Assembly (NCBI GenBank): GCA_033063855.1 | Contig: CP093830.1 | Coordinates: 20,336,854 to 20,400,853, forward strand | Reading direction: 5' to 3' | Length of the DNA: 64,000 bases | Source of the DNA: Smittia aterrima | Taxonomy: Eukaryota; Arthropoda; Insecta; Diptera; Chironomidae | Shown: positions 53,901 through 64,000 of the stretch, in pieces | Layout of the letters: each line of letters starts with the position of its first letter | How positions within the stretch are numbered: the stretch's first letter is position 1 | Notes under the pieces: model-generated | What the model was told of the DNA's origin: nothing | The model's input: only the letters and a program-made list of their open reading frames with translations | The model's database searches: none | Position numbers and translations under genes: made by a program

Positions 53901-56900
53901 AACGTGAAACGTAGTCGTTTCGATTAAAGTTACTTTGAAACAATTTAATTTGTTTACGCAAACAACGAATGTCAGATGTTTCTTTTGAGGCTTCAGCTGT
54001 ACAAAGAAAGTTCGCGAATCAACTTCTGAGAAAGGAAAACTTACCAGAAAACTCAGATGCCACATAAGTTTTCTTTCTGACACGCCGATTGTGGCTTTGT
54101 ACTCTTTTCGTTTGAGGTATGTTGACGGCGATCGTCATTTCTAAGCTTTAATTAATAAATTACTAACGGAACCACTTAACGTGTGGAAAGATTCGATATT
54201 TGAAACTGATTCAAGTCTTATTAGTCATCACACTTCTTGTTTCATGAATAACTGAACACAAAATGATGAAATTTCCCACAGAGTTTCAGTTAATATAGCA
54301 ACGATGATAACAAATATATTTCCCCGTAATGAAACAACAAGAGTCGTCATAAAATGTGAAATTGTTGGGAACTTCGCACGTAATTTTATTGAGATTGACA
54401 CCCAACCTTTTATCATTTTTTTTGTCGTCTTTTGGAGATCTCTCTCAAAATAGATCTTGAATGGAAAATACCGACATCTGTATTGATTTAAGGAACAGAA
54501 GCAGTGACAAACGTGTTTGAACACGAAGCTGCAAGGTGAGGAAAGAGCGAGGAAGTTTCAAAATGTGCTCAGAAATTTCAAGCGCTGAGCGATAAGAACA
54601 TTTTGATGAGTCAGCGCGACTAGAATAACAAAATCGCGTAACAGGTCACGAAATTTTCATAATCGCCGAGCAAATTCCGGAGAATTGCACAGGCAATCAG
54701 AATTTCTTGGCTTTCCCAAGGCGATCAGACTTCCTCATTCGCGATTTCTTTTCGGGGGAAGGCGTAGCGCAAATTTCTATTTTCGTTTCATTTCCTTGAC
54801 TTCAGATTTTCCCCGACGTCATCCGATTTAAACCTCCAGCGTTGTTATAAGTTGCGAAGACCCATGCGGTTTTTTAAGATGAAGAGAAGAAAAGATTTTC
54901 TTCTTAAGTTCTATTTATAATTTGACGACACACATAAAATAATCGCAACTCATCGGAGCGAGTGAGTCGACCGAGAAAATCTTCACATTCGTGAGAATAG
55001 AAATTTTTTATCTGCGCGTTACCACGATGAGCGAATCAAAAATTTCGGGAAATTGGAACGAGGAAAACTCGCAAGAAAAAAGAGCTACGTGATGATCGTC
55101 GAGGAGGCAATTAAGCGCCTCACGATTCATTCGTCATTTTCCCGTGACGTGACCAGTGGCACAGATTTCTCAATGCTTTTCACAACTTACAAAAGGCAAA
55201 CGATCGAATGATTCATCAAATCAATGGAGTCGAATCTCAGATTCGCTAATAACATGTTCAGCTATTCGCTTTTTTCATTTTGGATTTAGTTTCAATGCAA
55301 TGCAAGTTTCGCAAGCCGAGCTCAACGAACGGACTGAATGCCATTTGGAGAGGCGAGGAGTTTTGTTTTTCATCTCTCGCTTTATTTAATTGTTTAATGT
55401 TTTGTGCGCTCTTGAGCTTCGAGTCTAACGACTCGGACTGTTACACAACACGCATTAGACTCGTCGTTTCTTTGTGGACCAGAGCAAATTCTCTTTACAA
55501 TAGAAGACGAAATAAAACGGCGCTTAACGCTTAAGCGAGGTTGCTTGTTTTCCGAAAGACGAAGAATGGAAACTTTTTACGACGCTCGTTAATGTCGCTC
55601 GACTATGCAAATGAACGGCACACCAGAGAAGGGACCGGATGCGCGGCAATTCAATTGTTTTCAGTCACACTTTCACTCACAGAGAGCACCCTCCAATTCG
55701 TCTCTGACTTGAGATTCTTGTCGGCTTTGCTAGCTGACTTCTCAAGCGATCACGCTTGAATCCCAAATGAGCCGATCCCTTCTCCATTAAAATGCCTCAA
55801 GAAATAAAAGTGCAAAACGAATGAAAGACATAAAAGTTAAGCTTGCAGCTGAAGGCCTAAGCGCTTGAAGCTCAATTGAAACCAGAATCGAACGACGAGA
55901 TTAGTTGCAAATGCTGATCTTTCAGTGCTTTGCTTGCAGACTCGTTCAAAAGACTTTATTGTCTCTTAAAGGCAAAGCGAATTAGATTTTCATTTGCAAA
56001 GGCAGCAGCAGCATACGTGAAAAGAGTTTCCTCTACCATTCAATATATTGAGGCCATCAACCTCTCTCCGTCTAATTTGTTGTTATATTTATGCTGCTTT
56101 TCGCTTGCTGCTTGGCTTTGCTTTTTATTTTTTTGCTAAGCCAAAACAATAATAAAACGAAACGTAAACTAGTTGGCTTCGCCTACGAGGAGCTACCTCA
56201 ACGTCTCGTGATTCAACATCAGCGAATTGTTTTCTGCTGCATCGTGTCGCGATCTTCAAATGAATCACCGCTTGGCTTTACGTAAAGTCATTCGGAAGGC
56301 TTTACGACATCGGACTTGATATCGCATTTATGGACTTTCGAGTTGTAATTTCAAATACGCGAGATTACTAATTCCAGGGCTCCGAGAAATTTCTTCAAAT
56401 CAGACATCGAGACAAAATAGAAATTTTTCCACGCGCCATAAAAATCCGCAGCAATTGCAAGTCAGCAAAACTAGATTTTTCAGTTAAATTCGCTTCCGAT
56501 TTCAAGCGCCGGAGGGAGGGAGGAGAGTAATCCATGTGTCTGATGTTATCGGGCGGTCGAGCAAAGCTCACAACTCCGAGACGAGAAAGTTCAAATTTAT
56601 TAAAGCAAAGGTGATTGCAAGCGCAAAAAGATTTCAGCTTTCATGTGTGTGATTCATGAGCCGAAGGTTCACCGTCATTAACTTTTAGTGTCGATGCTGA
56701 TAACCACAATTTTAGATTCAATTGTGAGTGCAACAGTGTGAAAAGTAGAAATCAACGCGAGGCGGCCCGAAAAAATAAACTGAAAAAATTCCGCGAGAGA
56801 ATCGTGAACACAGAAAATTTTCTCATTGCTCTTTTCGAGCTTCGATAACATAAAACGTTGCTGACCCATATTTCCTTTCGTTGGAGTATACAGACTAAAC

Positions 56901-57399
56901 ACTCTGTCTTTCAACGCTTAAACCTAGAATCACATTACATTCGGAGATTGCAGCCTGGAGGAGATGGAAACGCTATGGAGACCGTTCCGTGATGCTTTAG
57001 TTGAGTGGAGAAATATCACTTGACGACGACTCGTCGATGGCTTTAGTCAGTGACATTTATCGAGCACAACAAGTAATTAAGTTAGAAACTTAATTGAAAA
57101 AAAGTTTTTAATTAAGAGTTGTGCAACTTAGCTCGAGTGGAAATGATTAAAGCAAACGATGACCTCTTAGGCCCTTCGCGGCGAAGTAATTTTATCTTTA
57201 CGGATCAGCACTCACCTTGAAAGCAACTCGATTGAATTGAAGAGCTGGTGCGCTTCTTGCGACGACGTTTGCGCTTCATCAACTCTTCCTTATGGCGATT
57301 GAAGTCGGCTTGACGCTCCTGCTCGGTCCATAAATGCGCGTCGTTCGATTCATTTCCCGAATTCATTTCCTCACTACTGTAGCGAGTAACTTCCGCCAT
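50954..57399 (-). CDS. Lk6: MAP kinase-interacting kinase (MNK/Lk6)
   Basis: Long form complement(join(50954..51425,51495..51696,51765..51990,53066..53577,57216..57399)), 531 aa. A Ser/Thr kinase that phosphorylates eIF4E downstream of MAPK. The first exon is basic (KRKRRRKKRTSSS, possible NLS). The kinase domain opens YKLTGEILGEGAYASVQ, then HRDLKPENIL, the MNK hallmark DFD in place of DFG (KICDFDLGSG), VGSAEFMAPEVV and SMGVIAYILLSGYPPF. The zinc-binding MNK insert is CEEDCGWNRGENCQRCQ. A basic stretch near the C-terminus (SRRRQQRQLF) may be a MAPK docking site. Introns of 1.1 and 3.6 kb are much longer than elsewhere. The segment before ATG 57399 follows an acceptor near 57430, so a further upstream exon is likely. 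Confidence 0.93.
51991..53065 (-). other. Lk6 intron, 1.07 kb
   Basis: Borders are GTAAGT at 53065 and ACAG at 51991. No internal gene or repeat recognised. Confidence 0.6.
53578..57215 (-). other. Lk6 long intron with internal promoter region
   Basis: 3.6 kb between the long-form first exon and the kinase exon; it contains the alternative first exon 54045-54138. Open frames at 55156-55759 and 55930-56285 lack motifs and consistent composition. No mobile element recognised. Confidence 0.5.
54045..54138 (-). CDS. Lk6: Alternative first coding exon of Lk6 (short form)
   Basis: ATG at 54138 opens MTIAVNIPQTKR, then VQSHNRRVRKKTYVASEFS, and ends in phase 1 at a GTAAGT donor. That is the same phase as the 57216 exon, so both splice to the kinase exon at 53577 (SE-LYKLTGE). 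The resulting form has 501 aa and a different basic N-terminus. Two first exons in the same phase imply two promoters with different regulation or localisation. Confidence 0.75.
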
Positions 57400-57429
57400 G
57401 ACTGGGGTTTGGGCCTCTGGTTTTTCTGG

Positions 57430-60400
57430 AGATGTCGAATAAGAAAAATCAGTTACACATTTATCAAGAAAAAAAAAGCGAAGCCGCCGAAAATGAAGTG
57501 CAGCGAGGGTTTATTTTTAGACGGAAATTATGTAAAAGAACTTTTGTAACGACTTTTAATTTGTGTAACGAATTTCATCTCCCCTTGACATCGTCAAGAG
57601 TGTTTTTCAATATTTTTGCACCACCAACACACGTCGAAGCGCATCGGAAATTCATCAAAAATGCGGGTTTGCAAAGGGCATTGAGAATTCATCTGCCGAA
57701 ATTAAAAACGGCGTAAAAGAATGGAAATTTTCCATCGCCAGCCGGGCGAATATCCCTTTCATGTTTCTCTCTTTCAGGTTGGATGGTTTTTGTATCGAAA
57801 GCCGTTGCTTCTTCTTCTCTTTTACCCAATGCACCGTCGCGAACGAATACATCGTCAACTTTGCTTCTCGCCGTCGTTCGTATGATTTTTGTTTTTGTTT
57901 TTCAATCCCTTATATACAAGTAACCGAACCATCTGTGAGCAGTTGAGACTAACACTAAAGCTCTCGTAGAGAGGAAAACAAATCGTTGCGCGGTGTTGGT
58001 GCGACCAAAAAAAAAAATATTTTTCTTATTCAAAATTCATTTGACGTGTAAGAAATTCTGATTTTCTTAATATTTTCCTGACATGTCGTCACAAAAGTTC
58101 ATTGGCATGATAGTTGGGGGTGTCAAGATCATTAAATTGAAGGGCGTACGAACCGTTTGTCGCGTTCGACGACTTTTCCTCTTCCATAATTCTTTCCACC
58201 ATTTTAAACTCAGCTTCTCACACTTCTTCTTCTCTTGTTGAATTTGATGAACAAATTTTCGCGTTTCTGTATTTGCAGCAGCTTCAAAATTGCGGATGTC
58301 GCTTGGAACTCTTTGCTCGTCCGATTAAATGAAAAATATTCAAAAAAATAACACTTTCTTTGTTGAGCTGTAGATTTTTCGCACGCCTCTGGCAAATGAC
58401 TTTTCCTTCTCAATCTTTAAACATCTGAAGGATTTTTTTGTGATCGAGAAAGATTCTACGAATATTCCTCGATATCTTCGATTCTTCTCCTTGTGTGCGG
58501 TTTGTTGTGTTGTGAAAGAAAATCTTCAATTTCAGGTTTTGAAAATTGAAAATTTGCTTGATTCTTCTATCGAAATTACTTTGGCCTGGAATTTTCTTCG
58601 CTGCGTTATTCCAGATCACTTTTCCTTCGCGGGATGGATGGTAATGGATAAAATAACTGATGATTGTAACAAACGCTAATATAGCGAGACACACACAAAG
58701 GCCGATGTTTTCATTTAAAGAAAAAAACTTCTTTGAGTTTTTCTTTTCCAGCTTTAACTTTCCTACTCCATTTCACTCTTGGTCTGTTCACTCTCCGATG
58801 GTTTCTCACAAACTGAAGACTCGAATTTCGACTGCGAGTAGAGTCGAGGCGTTCGAAGCGAACGAGAAACGAACGGTTGGAAGTTTGATTGGATTGTATG
58901 AGTTGAACAACAAGCGCTTGCGATTTCACAATGGAAAGTTTTGGAAAACCTTTGACTTTGATATTCTTGGAATCGCGAGAAGTTAAATTAATTTGTTGCT
59001 TATGAAAAACTCCAAAGATTACTAAGAAAACGACTGGACAGTGGACAGTCAGTTAGAAACAAAAGTTTTTGTCATCTCTTTCACAATTTCAAGCAAAAGC
59101 CGAACACACACAACCAAACATTTTCCTTCTACTCGGCACGTATCTGGGTTGCGAAAGTTTCTTCTCTGGGCACCATATGATTTATACACAACGACTACTC
59201 TCACAGCCCTGAGACTCTTTTATTAACTACGCATTTTCTGTTTGCTTTATCGCTCCTCTCTCACGCTCGAATGTATTCGAATTTATTTATAGTTTAAATT
59301 AAAATGTTTTCGAATTGAAAGAATGGTTTGTCTTTCATTTAATTGATAACGGCAAAAAGAAGTCAGCTGTCTCCTCTATCCTCCTCATTCGTAATAAGTG
59401 GCAATAGACTCGACCGACGCGCATAAGAAGCAAACTTTGCGATGAGATTCTACGTCGCAATTTCCCCAAACATGTTCGGTGTTTTTTCTCCCCTCAATTT
59501 CCCAAGCCAAGCAAAAAGCCGGCAATATTGATTAATTTTTTTTTGCGTATCTATTTTTCGTCCATTCAGCTGTCTCTGTACATGAATTCAGTTTGCCGGC
59601 AATGGAAAATTTGGCCTCACATTGTAACGAACTTAAACTGTTTTGTTAATTAGATGAAACAATTGCTGCTGACAACTCATAAATTTTGACGGGAATCGTT
59701 TTGTTGTTGATACAGTTTTATTAGCATTGATGTTAACTTGAAATTATTTAATTGAAAAAATAGTTTTCTGGACAAATTTAGAAAGTTTTCCTTAGAAATT
59801 TATCAACGACGTAATAAGAATTTTTGTGGAAAGATACAAAAACATAAATAACAAGAAGCTTTTCTGGAGAGCAGATACTTATGCAATCACGAACACAATC
59901 AAAAAGCTTCTAGAACATTCTGTATGCTCTCTTCTTGTTCGTGACGCTCTCGCATGCACGTAGTCGGCTGATTGAAGTCCTTTAAGTGAAGGCAATGTCA
60001 TTCATAAATTTAAAGAGGTTGATTCTTATAGGAAACAAAGAAAAGATAAAAATGACGCAACTGGGCGATTTATAACAAGTATCTTGTATCAACTCGGTTG
60101 GAGTGATTGCGAAATCGTACGAGGAGTAGTCGCGAATTGCCGAAGCCCAAAGAGAACAAAAAAAAATCGTTAACCAGGCATCCGCGGTTTGTGATCCGAC
60201 TCTGCGGAAATTTCTCGCTCTCTCTCGCGATATTTTCTCTTAACGAACAAACAAACACACACACACGAAGCACATCGCGTGTTGTTCAATCTCAAATATC
60301 TTGTGAGAGAATGACGGAAAAGAAAATAACAACAAAGGGCTTCAAAACAAAAACAAACATTTCTTGTTGCATTTCTTTCGATTTTTCTTGTGTGTGAGTT

Positions 60401-61974
60401 TGCGTTTGCGTAGATGAAATTTCCTTGTTGTGTTGATTATGCATTTTCTTATATACTTGTCGTTTCTATTTTTGTTGTATAGCGATTTGTTTATGAAACG
60501 TTCAGCTTGCAGTGAGAGAATGCAAGAAAACAGGTTTTCTCGAAGAAAGAGTTGACTTGAGCCATTAATTATCTTTCTTCTGTCGATTAAGAAAGGGCAA
60601 AAAAAAAATATTTCTCTTTGATTGAGGGACTTTTCTACGAAGGAATGAGATGCGTTTGAACGAAGCGAACGAATTGATATCTTCATCAATCGATAGTTCA
60701 CTCATTTCGCACGACCTCAAATTGCTTGGACAGATGCCATTGCAAAAAATGACGTTTCCGTCTATTCAAAGAGATGATCGAGTTCATATCGAGAAAAACC
60801 CTTCAAAATATTTCGCAAACTTGGCAAAGTGTTGCATTTCACTTTGTTGAGCTAGAAATTTGAACTTAAAAGAAGTTTCTTGTGAAAGCAACAAAACGAC
60901 AAAGAACTTTTGCGGTTTCGAGAACCGTTGAGCGAACTTTTCCGTTGTTGATTGCGAGAAGAAAAGACGTTTTAGATGATCGCTATTAAAGGCCACACGT
61001 CAATCAAAACTTTCTGCAATCAGGGTTCAATCTTCAAATCAACAAATACACAAATACGAATAATTAAGAAGCTGATCGAGTCTTTTTTTGGCAAAGTATT
61101 TACAAAGTTGTTTACGCTGCGATTTTAACGATGAGAATGATTATAAATAGCGATTTCCTTGTTTAAATGACCTGCTATGAAAACAGACAGGATAAAGGAA
61201 TCTGTCACGAGATCGCTAACAATTCGCAATTATTTTGTTTGTTTTTGACACCTGTCGTGATCTCTTGAAATTGTTTCACGTTTGATGATGCATTTCCGCG
61301 AGAATACGATCGCTCGCCCTAGTGACGAGTTGAAAATTTATATTCCGAGCTGATAAAATATTTGGTGGCGATCGTCGTCTTTCATTCAGTAAACAGCGAA
61401 TGATGAAATTGCGTCGTGATAGCTCTCTCGTGTGACTCCGTGAAATGAAATTTAAACCGAGCCACGCGATATTTACTTAGGACGACCACTCGATTGATTG
61501 GCGTCGTTGGCGTAATCTCAATAGACTTTTAATTATCCCTTGCAACTTAGAAGAAAATAAATTCGCGACATCGTCCGTTGTCTTATCGCCGATTCAGTTC
61601 TTTGCCTCTGACTTTCTTTCTTCCTTATCAACCCCACGAGTTTGAGACTTTGCGGTCATTGAAAGTTGCCATCTCACCTTCACACTTTGAAATCGCTTTG
61701 TCATTCACAACGAACGATGTTGATTCGAAATATTCTAGTTTTAAACAAGAAAAATGGGAATTAAAATCATCGCACGTATAACTTACAATAGAGAGCTAAC
61801 CAACAAAGACGCACCACTTGGATTTCACCTTGAATCATCCTACACCTGGTTCGTTCTTTTAACCATTTTTATTTCATTTTCTTCTTGTTTTTGTCTAACA
61901 TTTAAAGCGAAGCTAGTGAAACTCTACACAAAAAATTCCAAAGCGAGAGATAATTTCTTCTTCCGATCCGGTCT
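57430..61974. other. Noncoding region upstream of Lk6 and downstream of the Dmrt gene
   Basis: 4.5 kb with no gene that can be supported. It contains TTATATACAAG near 57908, a short CA repeat near 60253-60266, and several 60-120-codon open frames of biased composition without motifs (for example 58660-58986 and 60342-60701). Probably holds Lk6 5'UTR exons and promoters. Confidence 0.4.
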
Positions 61975-63211
61975 TTAAATTGCCGCCGGATGATGCAAGC
62001 ACATCGAGCAGTTGGCGAGAGAACATCGCGGAAAATTCGTTAAATGATGGTGACTCATCGTGACTGGGATCGGAAGGAACCATTTGTTAGGATAAGCAAT
62101 GAGACTTGTGTAACTTGAAGGGTTTTGAGTTGGAATCGCTGAAAGCTGATGGAGTGTTGGAGCGATGGTTGTTGATCCGTTGTGATTAATCGGCCGAAAA
62201 GCGCTTTGAATAATTTCAGGGCTAGAGATGGGCGATGAACGCAATGCGTTTGTCGGTTGTTGAGTTTTGCTGCACTGCTCAATGGCTCTGCAAAATATTA
62301 AATTAACGATTGAGCGGTTATTGAAGAGAAAAACTTGTTAGACAACGGTCAAGCTACCTCAGCAAATCCAGATCACAACGTCGAAGAACCAGTTCTAGAA
62401 CGCTTCGTTTTCGATGAGGAAACAGCGATGATAGCATCTCAATAGCGTTTTGCGACACAAGCGGAGATTTTGACGTTGACGACACAGAAGTTAGTTCCGG
62501 TTTTCTGTGGAGATCATCTAAATTCTTCGGTTCTGTAATAATCGATCCACTCGACTCTGTCTTTGGTTCTGTAACTGTCATACCGAAAATTTTCCCCGGC
62601 GGCAATGACTCGAGTGATTTTCCTGTTTCACTTGATGCCAAACGAAGAGCAATCGCGTCTTCAACAGCTTGCTGTCGTTTCAACGCTACCTAAAGATAAT
62701 CACGCGAGAGAGAGTGAGTGAGAGAGTTGCTGATTTATCTTTTTGTATGAACAATGAAAAACTGCAGCGATAGCAAGAAATGGAACCTTTAAAAGATATT
62801 TTTAGCATTCAACTTTGTTTATCAAAAAAGATTCGCTATCTCATAATCTTTAATTACACTTTGCGATAATTAAATCGTTAAGAGTTTTAATTTCATTCAA
62901 GCCTCGTGTTGTTGAACTGTGTTTACCTGAGCTGCCATAATCCGCTGGCGTTCGTAAATTAAATCACATTTGGGGCAGCGGCAGTTTTTGTACGTGCACG
63001 ATTTCTTGTGTCCCCTTAATCCACTGAAAATTATTTAAACTCGATAAGCTACTGGCACAAGTTTAATCGTGAATTTCAAAAACCTGATAATTCCATGATT
63101 TCGACATCTAGCGCACTTTGGAATCCGCGAGATTTGCTGGCTTTGTGAACTGTTATTTGACTTTTTCAACATCACTTTCATGCTATACTTAAGATTCATT
63201 CTTTGACTCAT
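61975..63211 (-). CDS. Dmrt93B: DM-domain transcription factor, Dmrt93B type
   Basis: CDS complement(join(61975..62287,62358..62689,62927..63023,63084..63211)), 289 aa. The DM domain at about 30-90 has interlaced zinc-site residues in RIPKCARCRNHGIIS, GLRGHKKSCTY and KNCRCPKCDLI, then the recognition helix ERQRIMAAQVALKRQQAVED. LPPGKIFGM just after it is typical of the insect Dmrt93B group. A DMA domain (about 160-195: SPLVSQNAIEMLSSLFPHR, RSVLELVLRRCDLDLL) is split by the last intron. DM proteins bind DNA in the minor groove and act in sex-specific or neural development. The start at 63211 is in frame and 10 codons upstream of the ATG at 63181; either is possible. Confidence 0.9.
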
Positions 63212-64000
63212 TAAACTCTGATATTCATTTCACTTGAACGATAAATAATTGCCACACGAATGATTCAACTTTGGCGGTCGACTAACTGTGAGATACTTTG
63301 ATTTCTGTGATACTGACGATGCTTGTATCATCCTAACTAAAAAACCCTCCGACGAGAAATGTTTCGAGACCCAAAGGAAAATTCGAGCATCGTGGGTGGA
63401 GCTTTCTCTGAAACATTTTCATCTTCTATTTTCACAGATGTTGTCTGTTAGTCCTAACGATACAAAAAATCCAACATTACCCGCTCGTCTCATGCGCTGT
63501 GGGAAACTTTTTCTGCTTTCGCGACGTGATTTTCATTGGCTCACAGTTTACCAATGACTACTCGTCCTCTCAAATGGAAATATCAATTACGAAATTATGA
63601 GATTTAAAACCATTTCACTCACTGCAACAGTTCGCGATGGAAATTGATAAACGACGAGTGTAAATATCTTTTGTTGATCAATTTGATATTCGAGACTTTG
63701 ATTGAATATTTTCGCCTTCGAGGAGAGTAAATCCACTTGACTTGGTGTTGACTTAAGTAATTCAGGACGAGAAGAGGGACCAGAAGCGAGGGTGGCAATA
63801 ATGGAAAAGAATTGGCTGAGATTTTTATTCATTAAGAAGCTTGAGATCAAATTGTTTCATTGCTTTAGAAATCAAAGCTTGACTTAGAAAGTCAGGAAGC
63901 GAAAATTGATTTTTTTGTGGTGGATTCATAAAGAACGTGATTCTCATTCTATAAACAATTAAATGTCCTCGCTCAATCTACGAAACCCTGAATTAAATCG
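63212..64000. other. Region upstream of Dmrt93B, no gene supported
   Basis: Holds the Dmrt93B promoter. A minus-strand frame from an ATG at about 63832 (MNKNLSQFFSIIATL) ends in a GTGAGT donor near 63617, but no downstream exon could be matched. A 34-codon frame (MNPPQKNQFSLPDFL) lies further upstream. Neither is supported. Confidence 0.35.

Noticed and set aside
55156..56285. Several 60-84-codon plus-strand frames inside the Lk6 intron
   Set aside because: Overlapping frames, no splice logic, no motif; typical of chance frames in intronic DNA.
58410..60701. Longer open frames (up to 119 codons) upstream of Lk6
   Set aside because: Phe/Lys-rich low-complexity composition and frames on both strands point to base bias, not coding.
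63587..63850. Possible first exon of another minus-strand gene
   Set aside because: A GTGAGT donor is present, but no matching downstream exon exists before Dmrt93B, and the protein has no recognisable feature.

Overview
This is a gene-dense, AT-rich insect nuclear segment. Introns are mostly 50-70 bp with GT..AG borders, and the genes are animal genes: an RR-type cuticle protein, a peritrophin, an ALDH7A1, an MNK/Lk6 kinase with the DFD motif, a ZAD zinc-finger protein and a Dmrt93B-type DM protein. Compactness, protein style and expanded secreted leucine-rich proteins suggest a nematoceran fly, most likely a non-biting midge (Chironomidae). That assignment is inference. All exon structures were built by hand from splice sites and reading phase; every complete multi-exon model closes in frame.

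Region 1 (1-10.4 kb) is a tandem array of seven paralogous secreted LRR/coiled-coil genes, all on the minus strand: six with an intact 5' part and one truncated. A cuticle gene sits on the plus strand between the first two. In all six copies a short intron splits the start codon as AT|G. Their C-terminal coiled coils are built from 28-, 35- and 42-residue modules, so copies differ by whole heptads. The truncated copy carries a 759-bp foldback transposon with a 10-bp target duplication, and a second small inverted-repeat element lies beside it. The architecture (signal peptide, LRRs, cysteines, coiled coil) resembles mosquito LRIM/APL1 immune proteins; that parallel is inference.

Region 2 (10.4-21 kb): a long regulatory stretch, a Caskin-type tandem-SAM adaptor gene with a long 3' flank, a tiny secreted-peptide gene, a divergent polypeptide GalNAc-transferase and a sperm-tail PG-rich repeat protein.

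Region 3 (21-34.2 kb) is mainly metabolic: EcKinase-like kinase, oligoribonuclease (REXO2), phosphoglucomutase, an F-box protein, ALDH7A1, two tandem acyl-CoA ligase-like genes with a scrap of the MYCBP gene between them, and intact MYCBP.

Region 4 (34.8-48.2 kb): a ten-domain peritrophin, a ZAD-C2H2 protein, TMEM179, PHETA/Sesquipedalian, a REXO1-type exonuclease, an unrecognised tyrosine-rich secreted or membrane protein, and fatty acid 2-hydroxylase. Neighbours are often 100-200 bp apart in convergent or divergent pairs.

Region 5 (48.2-64 kb): the Lk6/MNK kinase with two alternative first coding exons and long noncoding flanks, including a miRNA-like hairpin, then a Dmrt93B-type gene. No rRNA, tRNA or CRISPR array was recognised.
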